Assembly (NCBI GenBank): GCA_011634665.1 | Contig: WAEK01000002.1 | Span: 248,001-312,000, forward strand | DNA from: Mortierella sp. BCC40632 | Lineage: Eukaryota; Mortierellomycota; Mortierellomycetes; Mortierellales; Mortierellaceae | Reading direction: 5' to 3' | DNA: 64,000 nucleotides | In this document: positions 36,685 through 49,200 of the stretch, piece after piece | Position numbering within the stretch: position 1 is the stretch's first letter | Layout: every line of letters starts with the position of its first letter | The notes under the pieces: model-generated | Told to the model about the DNA's origin: nothing | Databases searched by the model: none | Seen by the model: only the letters and a program-made list of their open reading frames with translations | Position numbers and translations under genes: made by a program

Positions 36685-37885
36685 TATCTTGAGAGGAGAC
36701 AGAGCTGACTAACCAGGAGTCGTAAGTGAAGGATGGAGTAAAAGTGAACAGGGACGAGACATTGAAGGTGGGGATAGAGGCGTCTTAAATATGGGACGAC
36801 AACACATTTGAGCTCCTATTTTGTGATCTATGCATCGCAGCAGTGATCTGTCCTACACGATAAGCCGATACAAGGAAAAACAACAGCGCCAATCTCACAT
36901 CAACCTAGTTGCAATAGCTTTCTACCTAATAGTTGCCTCAACTGAAACTAAAGATGGGCTGGTTGGGCGTGGGACAAATTGGTCAGCCATTCTTGTAGGA
37001 TGTTTGAGTCCTCATTCTTTAGAGATCACCAATTCAGGTAAGAAAGACATGCCCCTGTCCACACCCACAAATGGTCATTTTCCGCGCAGACATTTCTTTG
37101 TTTTCTTTCAAGGATCGGGCTCAAATTTGTGCAATTGAGGTGTGTGAAGAAGTGCGGATCCATTGTCCCAGTAATGCCAAGCCCACCAAAGTTCTTCTCA
37201 ACGCCCATATGTGTCGGCTTGGATAGGAAAGCAACCGATAGCCATCATTGTTTTCTCCTTTCTTACCTCAATAAGGACGAGTTCCTGATACGCCCGCGAT
37301 TTTTTTGAGCGATCGCTTGCATACAATGTACGTCAGAAGCAGTGTTGGGTAAGGAGTGTAAATGGTGTCAAGGCCTGTCTTTCTTGATTCTAGACCTTCG
37401 ATTCAATGCATGGTGATCATTGAAGTCCACGGAACTACACACTAGGTCTCCAACTCTCGGGTCGGGCACAGGTATAGCTCTATTCAATTCAGGGTTGCAC
37501 AATAATCTTATCCTGCCTCCACACAACAAAAGTGGTTCAGAACCTTCACATTGTGTTTTAGGCAGCTTGGTTGTTCGATTGTTTGTTCTCTTCGAGGTCG
37601 TGTTTTTGGGGGTTAGGGTGAAGGTGGAGGGTGGAATGCATACTGGCAATGTACTCAACATGATATTGGAGCAGTGGTCAGAAACCGCCATACAGATCAA
37701 CTGACAAGGAAAAACACTCTTCCAATCCTCCTCTAAGACCAAGGACAAGTCTTATGAAATAAAAAGCGGTCCTCCCTTTGTTTATTGAAAGACCATGGGT
37801 ACCTGATTATGCGACAGCCATCGCAATGTAAAGGTAACATCACCTCCACAATCTCTATTGAAGTGTCCTGGGAACTATTTTGAAA
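36685..37885. other. Gene-poor spacer left of the solo LTR
   Basis: No gene recognised. The region holds the presumed promoter of the 36684 gene, including an ATATTTAAG element at about 36783-36792. Confidence 0.45.
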
Positions 37886-37890
37886 GAAGG

Positions 37891-38133
37891 TGTCACGATC
37901 GATTAACCTTTTTCGCTATAGAGCGCGCGAGACAACTATCCACCCCGGCGGATAGAGGGAAGTATGTTCAAGTATACTTTGCGAACGAGACGCGTTCGGG
38001 AAGTCTAAGTTTATTTCCTTATAGTATAAAAGGGAAAGAGGGACATGCCCTCTGCCAATCCAGTCTGCAATAAAACATTATCTTTGTCATTACCCTGTCT
38101 CTCTTACCTTAAACCCCTGCTTCGTCCCTGACA
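37891..38133 (+). mobile_element. Solo LTR of an LTR retrotransposon (243 bp)
   Basis: The element begins TGTCA and ends TGACA, an inverted terminal pair of the type that bounds LTRs. It is flanked on both sides by GAAGG (37886-37890 and 38134-38138), a perfect 5-bp target-site duplication. Internal signals are in LTR order: a promoter TATAAAAGG (38025-38033), then AATAAA (38069-38074), then a pyrimidine-rich U5-like end. There is no internal coding region and no second copy in the window, so this is a solo LTR left by recombination. A Ty3 or Ty1 assignment is not possible from this alone. Confidence 0.85.
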
Positions 38134-38138
38134 GAAGG

Positions 38139-38533
38139 CGAAGAGCATGGTGTGAGTGGTCGGACGTAGGATACATATATTGCATTTCCTCCGCACTCAA
38201 ATATCCAGATGAGCCTATACTTGGTTGTCCTAATTGAAACTCATTCACGCACGCGCGTGCGCCCGGCCCCCTCCCCCCTCCCCCTTCTTTTCTTCCCCTG
38301 GAGGTTATCTGGGAGAAGAGAGCGAAAGAGCTCTCAGTAGAGGTAGTAGAAGGCTAATACTATTTACTCGTGTATGTAGCGGTAGTAGTGCTAGTGGCGA
38401 TAAAACCGATTGTAGTAGGTAATGTTTGTATAAATATTGCCTAACGTCATGTCTCAAGCTCTAGTGTTTATAGCGCATCGCAAAAATCTATAGCGAGAAA
38501 TCTAGTTATTTGAGGAAGCCAGCTCCTCTACTC
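38139..38533. other. Spacer right of the solo LTR
   Basis: Contains a CG-rich alternating run (CACGCACGCGCGTGCG, about 38244-38261) and C-rich sequence. No gene seen. Confidence 0.45.
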
Positions 38534-40448
38534 TCAACCTCTGCAGGCAGCATTGCACATGCCGGTCTTTGAACAGCACACTTTGCAATCAGCCTCCGCG
38601 ACACAGCAAACTCCTTCACCGCCAGAGCCATCCTTGAGACCAGGCCGTCCTCCACTGCACTTGCTTCCACCGCCTCCAGTACACTGTTTGTTGACACAGC
38701 TATCAACACAGTCGTCGCTGTTACTGCAGCAATCACCTGCGCGTCCATCGCCCTTACCAAGACCAAACTTGTATGGGTTCAGAGTACTACACAATACGCT
38801 GCCAGGTCTGCACATCTTGGTACTGGCATCGCAAATGGCCAGACAATCATCGCTTGAGACACAGCACTGCGCAGACTTGCCGTCTCCCTTACCTAGCGTA
38901 CGCTTGCACTAGCCGCCACCACCGCCACAATTGCCACCGCCAGCATCGCGTTTGAGATAGTACTGGATTGAACCACAGTTGAGATCAATTCGACCGACAG
39001 TATGACTTTGCAGAATCGTCCACGAGTTGTCCGTCGCATATCGGATACACCTTTGACAGCCTGTCAAATCACCGACAATGTTCTTGAAACACTCAAACTT
39101 GACGTCATGACCCTTGGAGTGATCGATCCAGATACCCGAAAACTCTTTTCCACTTCGATCAGCCATCCAACTTAGACGCTCGCCGATCCGGTCATTGTCA
39201 CTACCCTCGGCACGAGCACCACTGATGAAATATTTGACAACTGTGGGAGTAAAACCCTGGAGGGTATCCTTTCTCACGCAGTTGCCTTCACTGACACCAC
39301 GACGCTGGAGGGATTTTTTCTTTCTAGGGAATCGTAACAGTGGACGGACGTCCTTGCGTTTGGGGGAGCGACTATTTCTGGGAGAAGATGGCTCGGGCAA
39401 GATAGCCACTGTGCTGTTGTTAACCTGGTAGCAGGAGCTGGTGATGCTCTCCGTGCACTGGGGGTAGAGAAGGTGGGCTTTCATGTCACAGTACAGACGT
39501 TCGCGTTCAGAGACAAAGGAAGGGCCCTGAGAGGTCTTGTCGACACAGAGTGCGGAGGCGGAGAGGTCAGAATCGATCAACACGGTCTCGTCCCGCTCAG
39601 CTCGCTTGGTGATATCAATTAATCGCTCCCTGTCCTCGCTGAGAAGAGGTACATCCGGGTATTGTGAATAGGACACTTTCATCAGGTCCTTGAGGGCATC
39701 TTCGTCAAGAGAGGGTGCCTTGATGACCATCCTGTATTTTTCAATATTTTCGATTGAAATCCTCTCGACACGGTCTTTCCATCCAACTTGAACGATGACA
39801 TCCAAACACACGGAAGTGGGGTCGACAGGATAGTACACTTGCCATCAGGGCTGTAGTAATTGTACCATTCACCGGAGTAATACCAAGGAGTGTTGAATAA
39901 CTTGATCAACAACTCGGCCGTTACGACATAAGGCAAGGTGTCGATCTTTTCCTTATCGGGAGTCACAGCAATGTACCGAAAGCATACCGCGTCACGAGTA
40001 ATGACCTTTTCAGTCCTTTTACAGGCGGACCGGGCCAACGAGCAAAGATACCGCCTGCGTAGATGTTGATATGGCAGTGGTTCTTGCTGTTGTCCACATT
40101 GGGTTGCTTGATGATCTCCTTGTCGCCATTTGGAATCCTGGCGGGCTCTTTGTAGACCGCTACTGTGGCCCCGTCGCGTGCCGTGATAGCAATGGCAGGG
40201 AAGGTACCATCGGTACCACTTGAGATGCCTTCGCCACCAACGATATTTTTGGCGCTATTGACACCATTGAAGCCGGCCGCGACGGAGAGGGTGACCTCGT
40301 TTTTGATGGGCTGGGCGAATCCCGAGATGGCAGACGTTAGGATGGTAAGCACATTGGATAACTGGTTGATAACCTCGAGCGCCGGATTAGCTTGAGCCGA
40401 GTGTGCTATTGCCGCTAGAGCAATGCAGATCAAAGGTAGTGGTTTCAT
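38534..40448 (-). pseudogene. Broken secreted cysteine-rich protein gene
   Basis: An ATG at 40448 opens a clear signal peptide (LPLICIALAAIAHSAQA) and a ~140-residue first domain. The sensible reading frame then changes twice, near 40020-40040 and near 39835-39850, with no GT..AG pair that could be an intron at either point. The third frame continues for ~310 residues (YYPVDPTSVCLDV..., a RKKK patch, a Cys-containing domain, a Gly run) to TAG at 38911-38909. The same frame reads on without another stop to 38534, giving a module of repeated CC..(S/A)xxDC..C....C units separated by GKGDG-type linkers. Decay, or sequencing indels plus one nonsense change, explains this. I recognise no family for the main domain; the repeats resemble small disulfide-rich secreted modules. 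A TATTTAAA-like element lies near 40547-40554. Confidence 0.6.
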
Positions 40449-41553
40449 AGAAAGTGGGGGGAATCAGAGTATGAGGGGAAGAAGGGGAAGATGAAGTGCA
40501 TTCTTGGGTTGTGATGACTTTAGATTTGTGGCCATGTCTTTGACTTTTAAATACTTGGATCCGGAAAGGAATCTCTTTTTTTTTCTTTCTTTCTTTCTTT
40601 CTTTTCTCCTCTCCTGCTCTGGCATGCTGCCATCAGATCCCAAGCCAGGCAACCTTTTCCACCGCCCTTCAGTCAACACGCTGGGCCTCCTCTCCAGGGC
40701 CTGGCGTAGCGCACACTTCTTCGCTACCATATGTAAAGGAATGAAAACTAGTGTACTGGACTAGTATGATGACTGCTGGCAAGTGAAAGTCTCATGGTGG
40801 TGTCTGAACCCTATCCTAGAAACAAGAGGAGCCCACAAGCACAGGAGTGCCTAGAGAAGATGACTGGCTACCACCTTTCTAGGATATGAAAGCCAACCAA
40901 TTTGGCACCTTCAAACCTAATCAAGCTGCTGGACGCCCTTGTAGAAAGAAAGAAAGAGAGAAAACGCGGTCCAGGAGAAAACAAACAGCTCATGCCTATA
41001 GGCAAAACTCCGTTTTGGTACAACAGAGCCCGGGAAGCAAGCATAAACGATACTCTAATCCGTTGATGATGCTGTGTGTAATTTTTTTTCTTTCTAGGCC
41101 AGGATATCAAGAACCAGTATTGACGCGACGGACTGACTAGGTGTCATGCAGATCGTCGATGGATGCCATCTCTTCCAGTTGATTTATCCAAAAGCTGGTT
41201 TCCCTTCCCCTCACCTCTCCGTTGCAATGCATCAAGATACTATTGAGGTAAGTAATGGTGATGAAAGGCAGGGTAAAGACGCGAGCAGACATGAGATTCA
41301 GTAGCATTTATTCCACCCTTGGTCTCTCCCTCCTTCCTACGATGACCGCATTAACATTGCTCCAACTTATTGGGCTCTGGAGATGGGGATGGGGAGCCAT
41401 GTTAGGGATTGCCAGGGATGTGTGCTGGGTCATCTAGGAGATCGCTTCGCGTCTCGTCACCTCACCTAGTTCCTCGAGCACACCATTTGCAAACGGTTAT
41501 GGCACTGTCTCGGCAAGGAGCAGGATTATTCAAGAGCTAGGATGAAAAGGAGA

Positions 41554-41591
<38 letters not shown>

Positions 41592-42601
41592 GAGAGGGAG
41601 AGCACTTAGTGTTACCATGGGCGGTGTTTATGAGACTGATTCTAGGAGAACCTACCAACTTGCCGACAGTTGGTTACCCTATTTGCTACTCCACCCGTTC
41701 ATTTTAAGAAAGATTGAGTTCAAGAGGCGATCACGATAGTGCACGAACGAGCCAATGATTTTGATGCTGGAGCTCCACCATTTCTTTTCTTTTCCGTCCG
41801 TTAAAAGGGCCCAAGGTGGCTCCCCGTGATCAGAGTCCATGGACATTGTGTTCAGCATTCTGATCAAGCGGTTTTGAGTTTGTTCAAGAAAATGCAGGTA
41901 GGAACCTCCCGAGACTGACGATTGGTTGCACAAGCTCTGACCTACGCCTATACTGCAAGCCCAACTTAACCCCTCTCCTCCCCTCACGGTTGCGAGGCTA
42001 AATCGCATGCTCCACCTTTTTGAGCAACATGTGGGACTGATTTCTCTTTGACAAAGTTTGTCCAGCGCATACTTCCTTCTCTATCTTTTCAGTCAAGTCT
42101 TACTATTCACTCACTGCTAACTTGTGTATGCAGACTGCGCGCTGCCTCTCGACTCTAGTCTGTCATTGATGGTATCATTAAGATTGCCGTGATAGTTGTC
42201 ACTGGTTGTCAAGGTCTATGTGCGCTGGAAGGTTGTGGTGAATGGTGGATTGATCCAGGCGCTACCTCAAAGTAAATATGATGGACGTGATGTATTGGCT
42301 CTCCCTTTGGTGGCGGAGGGAGGAGGGTTTCCTTATGAGATTCGTCTTACACCGATCTAGACAACAGTACATTTCGATGACCTTTGGACAGATACCAAGA
42401 TTTGTAATGAAAAATCAACAAATGTACAAATGTTCATTTCCAAAAAGGATACTGCATAGCAAAGAGAATGAAAAAAAAAAAGAAAAAGAAACAAAGGATA
42501 AACAGAAAAGGTGACGCTGAATGATGGATATTATGAGTCAATGAACGGAATGGGGCCTCTGAATGAGTGAAAGGAAAGAAAAAAAGGACGTTTTTGGCTA
42601 T
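40449..42601. other. Non-coding spacer
   Basis: T tracts at about 41558-41588 and A-rich sequence near 42470-42490. No gene recognised. It includes the RNR 3' region at its right end. Confidence 0.5.
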
Positions 42602-45537
42602 TTATCCACTGCAGCTCATGCATGCATCCTTGTTCTCGATCGAACACATCATTGCCGCAACATTAGCCTCCTCAAGAGCCTGAGCCTCCTTCTCCTTGTT
42701 GATCGACAACTGGTCCACTGTAAACTTGATAGCATCAACAGCTGGTCGTGTCCTGAGGTAGTACATGCCAGTCTTCAAGCCCTTCTTCCAGCCATAAAAG
42801 TGCATCGACGTCAACTTGCCATAGTTGGCCTCTGCCAAATGAATGTTCAGAGACTGAGACTGATCGATGAAAGCTCCACGGTCGGCAGCCATATCAATGA
42901 TCACCTTCTGTGAAATCTCCCATGTGGTCTTGTAAAGAGCCTTCAGATCTTCAGGAATTCCAGGAACACGCTGAATGGATCCGTTCTCAGAAATAATACG
43001 GTTCTTAAGCTGGTCATTCCACAATCCACGGTCAACAAGGTCCTTCAACATCCATGGGTTCACTACCTGGAACTCGCCTGCAAGCACACGACGCGTGTAA
43101 ATGTTGGAGGTATAGGGCTCAAAGCACTCGTTGAATCCAAGAATCTGAGAGGTCGAAGCAGTTGGCATAGGGGCCACCAAGAGCGAGTTACGGACTCCGT
43201 GCTTGGCAATCTCCTGGCGGAGAGTATCCCAGTCCCAAAGGTCGCTAGGGGTCACGCCCCACATATCAGGCTGAAGAATTCCCTTTGAAACAGGGGATCC
43301 CTCATATGTCTCATAAGTACCTTGCTCCTGTGCAAGCTCACACGATGCCTCCAAGGATGCATGGTAGATCGTCTCAAAAATTTGAGAGTTCAATTGACGA
43401 GCCTCGGGTGAATCGAAAGGCATACGCATCATAATAAATGCATCAGCAAGACCCTGGACACCGACACCAACAGGACGGTGACGCTTGTTGGATCGCTCAG
43501 CCTCAGGGACGGGATAGTAGTTCTTGTCGATGATAGTGTTCAAGTTACGGACAACAGTCTTGGTGATTCGGTGAAGCAACTTAAAGTCATAGGCTTGGTT
43601 GACAATGAACGAAGGCAGGGCAATACTGGCCAAGTTGCATACTGCAACCTCATCTGGACCGCTGTACTCGACAATCTCCGTGCAGAGGTTACTGCACTTG
43701 ATGGTGCCAAGGTTCTGCTGGTTCGATTTGCGGTTGCAGGCATCCTTGTAGAGCATGTAAGGTGTGCCGGTCTCGGTCTGAGACTCCAAGACTGCATACC
43801 AGAGCTTCTGGGCCTTGATTGTCTTGCGTGCACGACCCTCGCGCTCGTATCTTGTATAAAGCTCTTCGAACTTCTCGCCCCAGACATCCTGAAGGCCAGG
43901 GGCCTCTGCAGGACAGAACAAACTCCAGTCACCATTCTCTTCAATGCGCTTCATAAAGAGATCAGGGATCCAGAGAGCATAGAAGAGATCACGCGCGCGG
44001 CTCTCCTCCTTGCCAGTGTTCTTGCGAAGATCCAAGAACTCAAAAACATCAGCGTGCCATGGCTCCAGGTACATTGCGAAAGCTCCTGGACGCTTGTTTC
44101 CTCCTTGATCCACGTAGCGTGCAGTGTTGTTATAGACACGAAGCATAGGGATGAGACCATTGGAGTATCCGTTGGTTCCAGCAATATATGATCCCGACGC
44201 ACGGATGTTGTGAATGTTGAGTCCAATGCCTCCAGCAGTCTTGGAAATCATGGCGCAGGTCTTGAGCGTATCATAGATTCCCTCAATCGAATCATCCTTC
44301 ATGGTCAACAAGAAGCAGCTTGACATCTGGGGGCGGGGAGTACCGGCATTGAAAAGCGTAGGCGAGGCGTGCGTGAAGTACTTCTCGGACATAAAGTTGT
44401 AGGTCTCGATGGCCTTGTCAACGTCATCGCCATGGATACCAACGGCGACACGCATCAACATGTGCTGAGGTCTCTCAGCAACCTTACCATCGATGCGCAA
44501 GAGGTACGAACGCTCCAAGGTCTTGAAGCCGAAGTAGTTGTAGTTAAAGTCGCGATCGTAGATGATGGCCGAGTTGAGCTTGTCTGCGTTCTTCATTACG
44601 CTCTTGTATGTCGACTCTGAGATCATTGAGGCGTTCTTGCCCGTCTTGGGGTTGATGTAGGTATAGAGGTCATCGATGACCTGAGAGAACACCTTCTTGG
44701 TCTCCTTGTGAACATTCGAGACAGCAATGCGGGCTGCCAAGATGGCATAGTCGGGGTGCTTTGTGGTCATGTAGGCAGCCTAGATTTCATACAAAAGTGC
44801 AAAACAAAGCGTCAATGCTTTGCACCAAACAGTGGCCATTTTTTTTTTTTTTTTTTTTTTTAAAAAAAAAGGGTTTGCTTACTGTCTCTGCTGCAAGGTT
44901 GTCGAGCTCGACAGTGCTCACACCCTGGTAAACACCCGAGATGACCTATCATGGTAGAACAATTCATGATCTTGGTTAGGTGGTTCTGCGTATGAATAGA
45001 GATAAGGGCAATGGTTGCCACCACACTAATGTGGGGAAGTCATAGTGGAGGGTGCTCAGAGGGGAAGGGATGTGGCTTCTAGATGATTTGTTTGTTGGTG
45101 GCGGAAAGGTTACCTTCTGGGTGACCTGGACAGGGTCTACAAAGTTCATGTCAAGGCCATAGCAGAGCTTTATAATTCTGGCAGTGATCTTGTCAAAGGC
45201 GACTCGCTCCTTGCGACCTGATTAGATTTGGCCAAGAGTTCATCAGGAAAAAAAAAAAAAATGTGTTTTAGGAGGAGGACTGGAGCGGTGGCAAATGACA
45301 AAGGCGCAAGCAATGTTTCAAGACCAAATCAATGATCTTACCATCTGAACGATGAGCCCGAATGACCCATGAAGGAAGAAAGCCAAGAGAGTTGCATCAA
45401 GCAATGGGGGCATACACAGAACGTCTGTTAGCTACTTTGCCCAAGATGATTCCTAAGCTGACATTTCGCACTGTTGCCCCGTGGCTTGAATCCCTTGAGA
45501 AGGAGCAGAAACCCATACCTCGCTTGAAGACAAACAT
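42602..45537 (-). CDS. RNR1: Ribonucleoside-diphosphate reductase large subunit
   Basis: Class Ia ribonucleotide reductase catalytic and regulatory subunit, making dNDPs from NDPs in the cytosol. Five exons: 45537-45519 (19 nt), 45344-45342 (3 nt), 45217-45114, 44945-44883 and 44779-42602. They sum to 2,367 nt = 788 aa, close to vertebrate R1 (792). The ATP cone reads [22 protein letters not shown]. The Asp of KRDGR exists only if the 3-nt exon ATG is included: CGA G|AT G|GT. That exon has its own TTCAG acceptor and GTAAGA donor. The barrel shows the family blocks [50 protein letters not shown] and [12 protein letters not shown]. The C-terminal redox pair is Cys783/Cys786 (CMSC). Neighbouring genes are unrelated in function. 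Confidence 0.95.
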
Positions 45538-46258
45538 TGCTGAAAAAAAAAAGTGACTGAGGATACCAGGGCCGATGGGAAAAGGAGATGCTAGGTATCA
45601 GAGAACAAATGTAGCAGACTTGACCCGAAGACTTGGGATGGAATCAAGAGTTTGTGATGGGCGTGAAGAGGAGAGGTGGAAGGTAGAAAGACTCCAAGTG
45701 GAGGGATGAGAATCGATGAGAGAAAGAAGAAGAGAGGGAAAAAGAGAGGGAGGGTTTAAAAAACAAGAGGACTCTTATTTGTTCTTCCCAGCCTTCCCTT
45801 AAATTAACCAGACGCGTCCCAACGACAACAACAAACTGACTGCTTTTCAGTGGTGGCGGCGACTCAGGGCGCGCGTAGAGGTGGCTGCGGAGCAAAAGAT
45901 AACTTAAACTGTGTAATGCACCCTTGCCTCGCGTCGCGTGTCGTATTCTCCTTCGAGAGCAAACTGAACCTTCCTGCGATAAACACAGAAAAGGTGACAA
46001 AGCTGGGTAGGTTCTGGAACTACATCAATATCTTGGAGCAATTGAGGATGTATCAAGGCGCGTTCCAAAGGCAGTCAAAGTACAAATACAGTCAAAGATA
46101 AAAAGGAAGACAGCAAGATCTTTGAATTACACTTAAGCTGGGAAATAAAATGAGGTGCAGGCCTTGAGACGCTATCTTGAAGAAAAAGAAGGAAAGCTAC
46201 AATGGCTGTCCTCCTCAATGCTGTGATTCATTACGCTAAAATTTCGTTGACCTTTTCT
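45538..46258. other. Spacer between RNR1 and the GPCR gene
   Basis: About 720 bp holding the RNR1 5' region (A tract just before the ATG, GA-rich near 45717-45755) and the GPCR 3' region. No gene seen. Confidence 0.5.
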
Positions 46259-49200
46259 CTAGTATTCATCAAATGGATTACTTGTGACCCTGTCTGGACT
46301 ACTGGTATGCTGAGAGTGCTCTCTATCATGCCCTGAGCGCTCTGATAATTCCAACGCCTCCACCCTCTCCTCCGCCATCGGTGAGAGCTCACTAAGATCC
46401 ACGACGCTCGACTGGCCTCGAAGCCCCCGATTGTCTGACCCGTTCGCGCTATCCACATCACTGCTGTTGCTACCTCGGCGACTACTTCCTGTACATGACG
46501 ACGGTCTTCTACAGATTCGACAGGACTCTACACCCAACTGAGCCATGAGTCCATGTCGGCATGGGGGCATCAGAAAAGGTGGAGTCGTCTCTGTCAATGC
46601 TCTTGCCCGATCCATTTCACTTACACTCGCTGCCGTACTATCAGTGGAGTCGGTTGTAAAGTGTCGTGGGGGTGGCCGTACTGGCTGGGACTGGGGATGT
46701 TCAGTAAATCGAGGCTCGGTCTCTGGAGAATCAAGAGGTCCAATGGTCGAGTTATTGGAGTTTACTGACCCAAGAAATGGCCTCGCGCCATCATTGCCTG
46801 ACGCACCTACTTCTCCATCCAGGCGTCTACCTGGAATTGGGAGCGATTGGGATGTTGTGCTGACTAAATGGGCACCATCCAACCGGGAATGCTCAGGCGT
46901 AGCCCGATAACCATCTAAGCCTTCATTTGGATTCCCTTCCAAGCCCGCGCAAGCAATGTCACTGGGAACATGCGAGGCCATTCCCATAATGGAGAGATTG
47001 GCCAATGACAAGTTTCCTTGAGGCATTATCGTTCCTACTCCCGTTGTGTTACTGGCAGTAAATCCTTGTGGCAGTCCTTGTTGACGCCCGCTCTCAAAGA
47101 GACCATACCAGTAGATAAGGCGCTCTTCATCCCGCACCTGGAACAAAAAGTCGCGTCGTCCACCACCAATTACCTTTAACACGTACTTTCCAGGATTGCG
47201 GGAATGGATAAGAACATTGACATACGTGTATGTGTTTCCAGTCTCCGGCTTGCCCTAAAATACCATCCAATGTTGAAAAGTGTGAAAGGGGTGTGAGTGT
47301 TTTGTCAGCAACATGCGGAGAGAATAAATGAGCATAGTTAAGTTAAACCTTATCCAAACTAACTTACAGTCTCAAAACACGTAAAGAACCGTCCATTCGG
47401 ATACAAGACCACGCGTCGCATACACCAACTCGAAAGGAAGGGCAGAAAACGATACTGGAATCGTACACCCATGTATCCCATATGCATCTCCTTAAGTGTC
47501 TCTCCTTTGCTCTCTTCTAAGGTTCCAACACTTCCTTTGCGACCACCTGAAATCGAGCTTCCACCAGCGACGCCAGCGCCGCTGCAGGCGTTCGATCCTT
47601 GTGCGAACACGGCAAGATTACTGGTACTGTTCATCCATGTGTTTCCTCCAGAGCCGTTATGAATAAAGTTATCGACGCTGCTTACGTCTGAGCCGTCACC
47701 ACCCACACCGTTGTTCCCATTGCCTCTGCGACCCTGCTGATTCACGCGCTCCATTTGCGTGAACAACTCCCAGAGCTTTGGCAAGAAGAGGAACAGGAGT
47801 GAAAATGTTGTTCCAAAGAGAATCACCACTGTTGACAACACGAATTTGGTGAGAAACTGATCGCGGGGCAGGAACAGGGTTGGCAAAGCAAGGCAGCCAG
47901 ACAACAGGATGTTTTTTTTTTTTTTTTTTTTTTGGTTCCATCAAGTTCACAATAGCCATTCCGAACATAGAGAGATTGGAAGGAAGGTCAAGTATGTGGG
48001 TTAGTAAATAAAACAAACAAACGAAAGACGAGCGATTACTAGGACAACAAACTGAAAGTCACATGGCGATAATGCTTACTAGACAACAAATGCAATCTGT
48101 CGACACTCATTATAGTTGGAAGCGACGTTCCGATTCATGTAGGCGAGATATGTCGCAACCAACAGCAGCCCACCATCATAGATATACAAGATAATGAAAA
48201 ATGGCATACTCTCTCCATTTTGGTTGTCGCATGTCCAGTGGGATGTAAAATCAGCCATTGGCACCTGCTGAAGTCTAGTGGGTACTTTGATAAACCATGC
48301 GATCATGACAATCTATCATAAGTCAAAGGAGAAGGTCAGTGGATAAGAAAAAAACGGTCCATCAGTTCCCTTCTCAGTTGACTTTTGCTTTTCTACTCTG
48401 AAAAAAAAAAAAAAAAAAAAAAAAAACCTCAGTACCCTCCTACCAGACCTCGGTACACTACCTACCATGTTGCCCAAAAGAATAGTCCCGACAATCTTGA
48501 GCAGCTGAGCATCTTTGATGACTCTCTTTGTCACATAAATGTTGTGAAAGATTCTGTAGACACGAAAGTTTTTGGCAACAATGTTGCCCACAACGAGGAC
48601 AAACCCTACGTTTAATGCAAGGGGTCGCGCCACGCAAACAAAATGCGTGGGTATATCCAGACCCATCACAGTCGATGCGTACAACAAAATGAACCCAACC
48701 AACTCAAGACAGCAAAACAATGGACTAGGATATCAAACGTGATTTTGAAACGAATAAGTCATAGTTAGATCTAGTACACACTCTCCCCTTCCCCCCTTCC
48801 AAGAAGAAAAGTGATGGCAATAGTGACCGATCCGATTGGAATATTTACCTCGAAGCCTTAATAACGGGTGCATTCTTGTAAGCGATGACGACCACCATTG
48901 TTATCAACGAAAAGAGGACACTGATTCCGGCAACAGAAATGATTACTAGCCCAATGGACGATCCAAATTTGGGATTCAGAACCTGAAGTGGCGCCGAGTC
49001 TGATGGGGTGTTGTATGTGCCATCAAAATACATGGGAGGTGATGAAAGATTGAAGACGCCGGAATAAGAAGTGCCAATAGGAACCACGCTTCCATTTTGA
49101 AAGTTGCTGAGTATAAAATTGCTGGTTTTTTTTTTTTGAAAAGGAGAGATAATCGTCAGTTAAGAGTTGGATTTAACCTTGAGATAATGAGAAATGGCAT

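Noticed and set aside
43478..44191. 237-codon open frame antisense to RNR1
   Set aside because: Complement of a strongly conserved coding exon; no recognisable protein.
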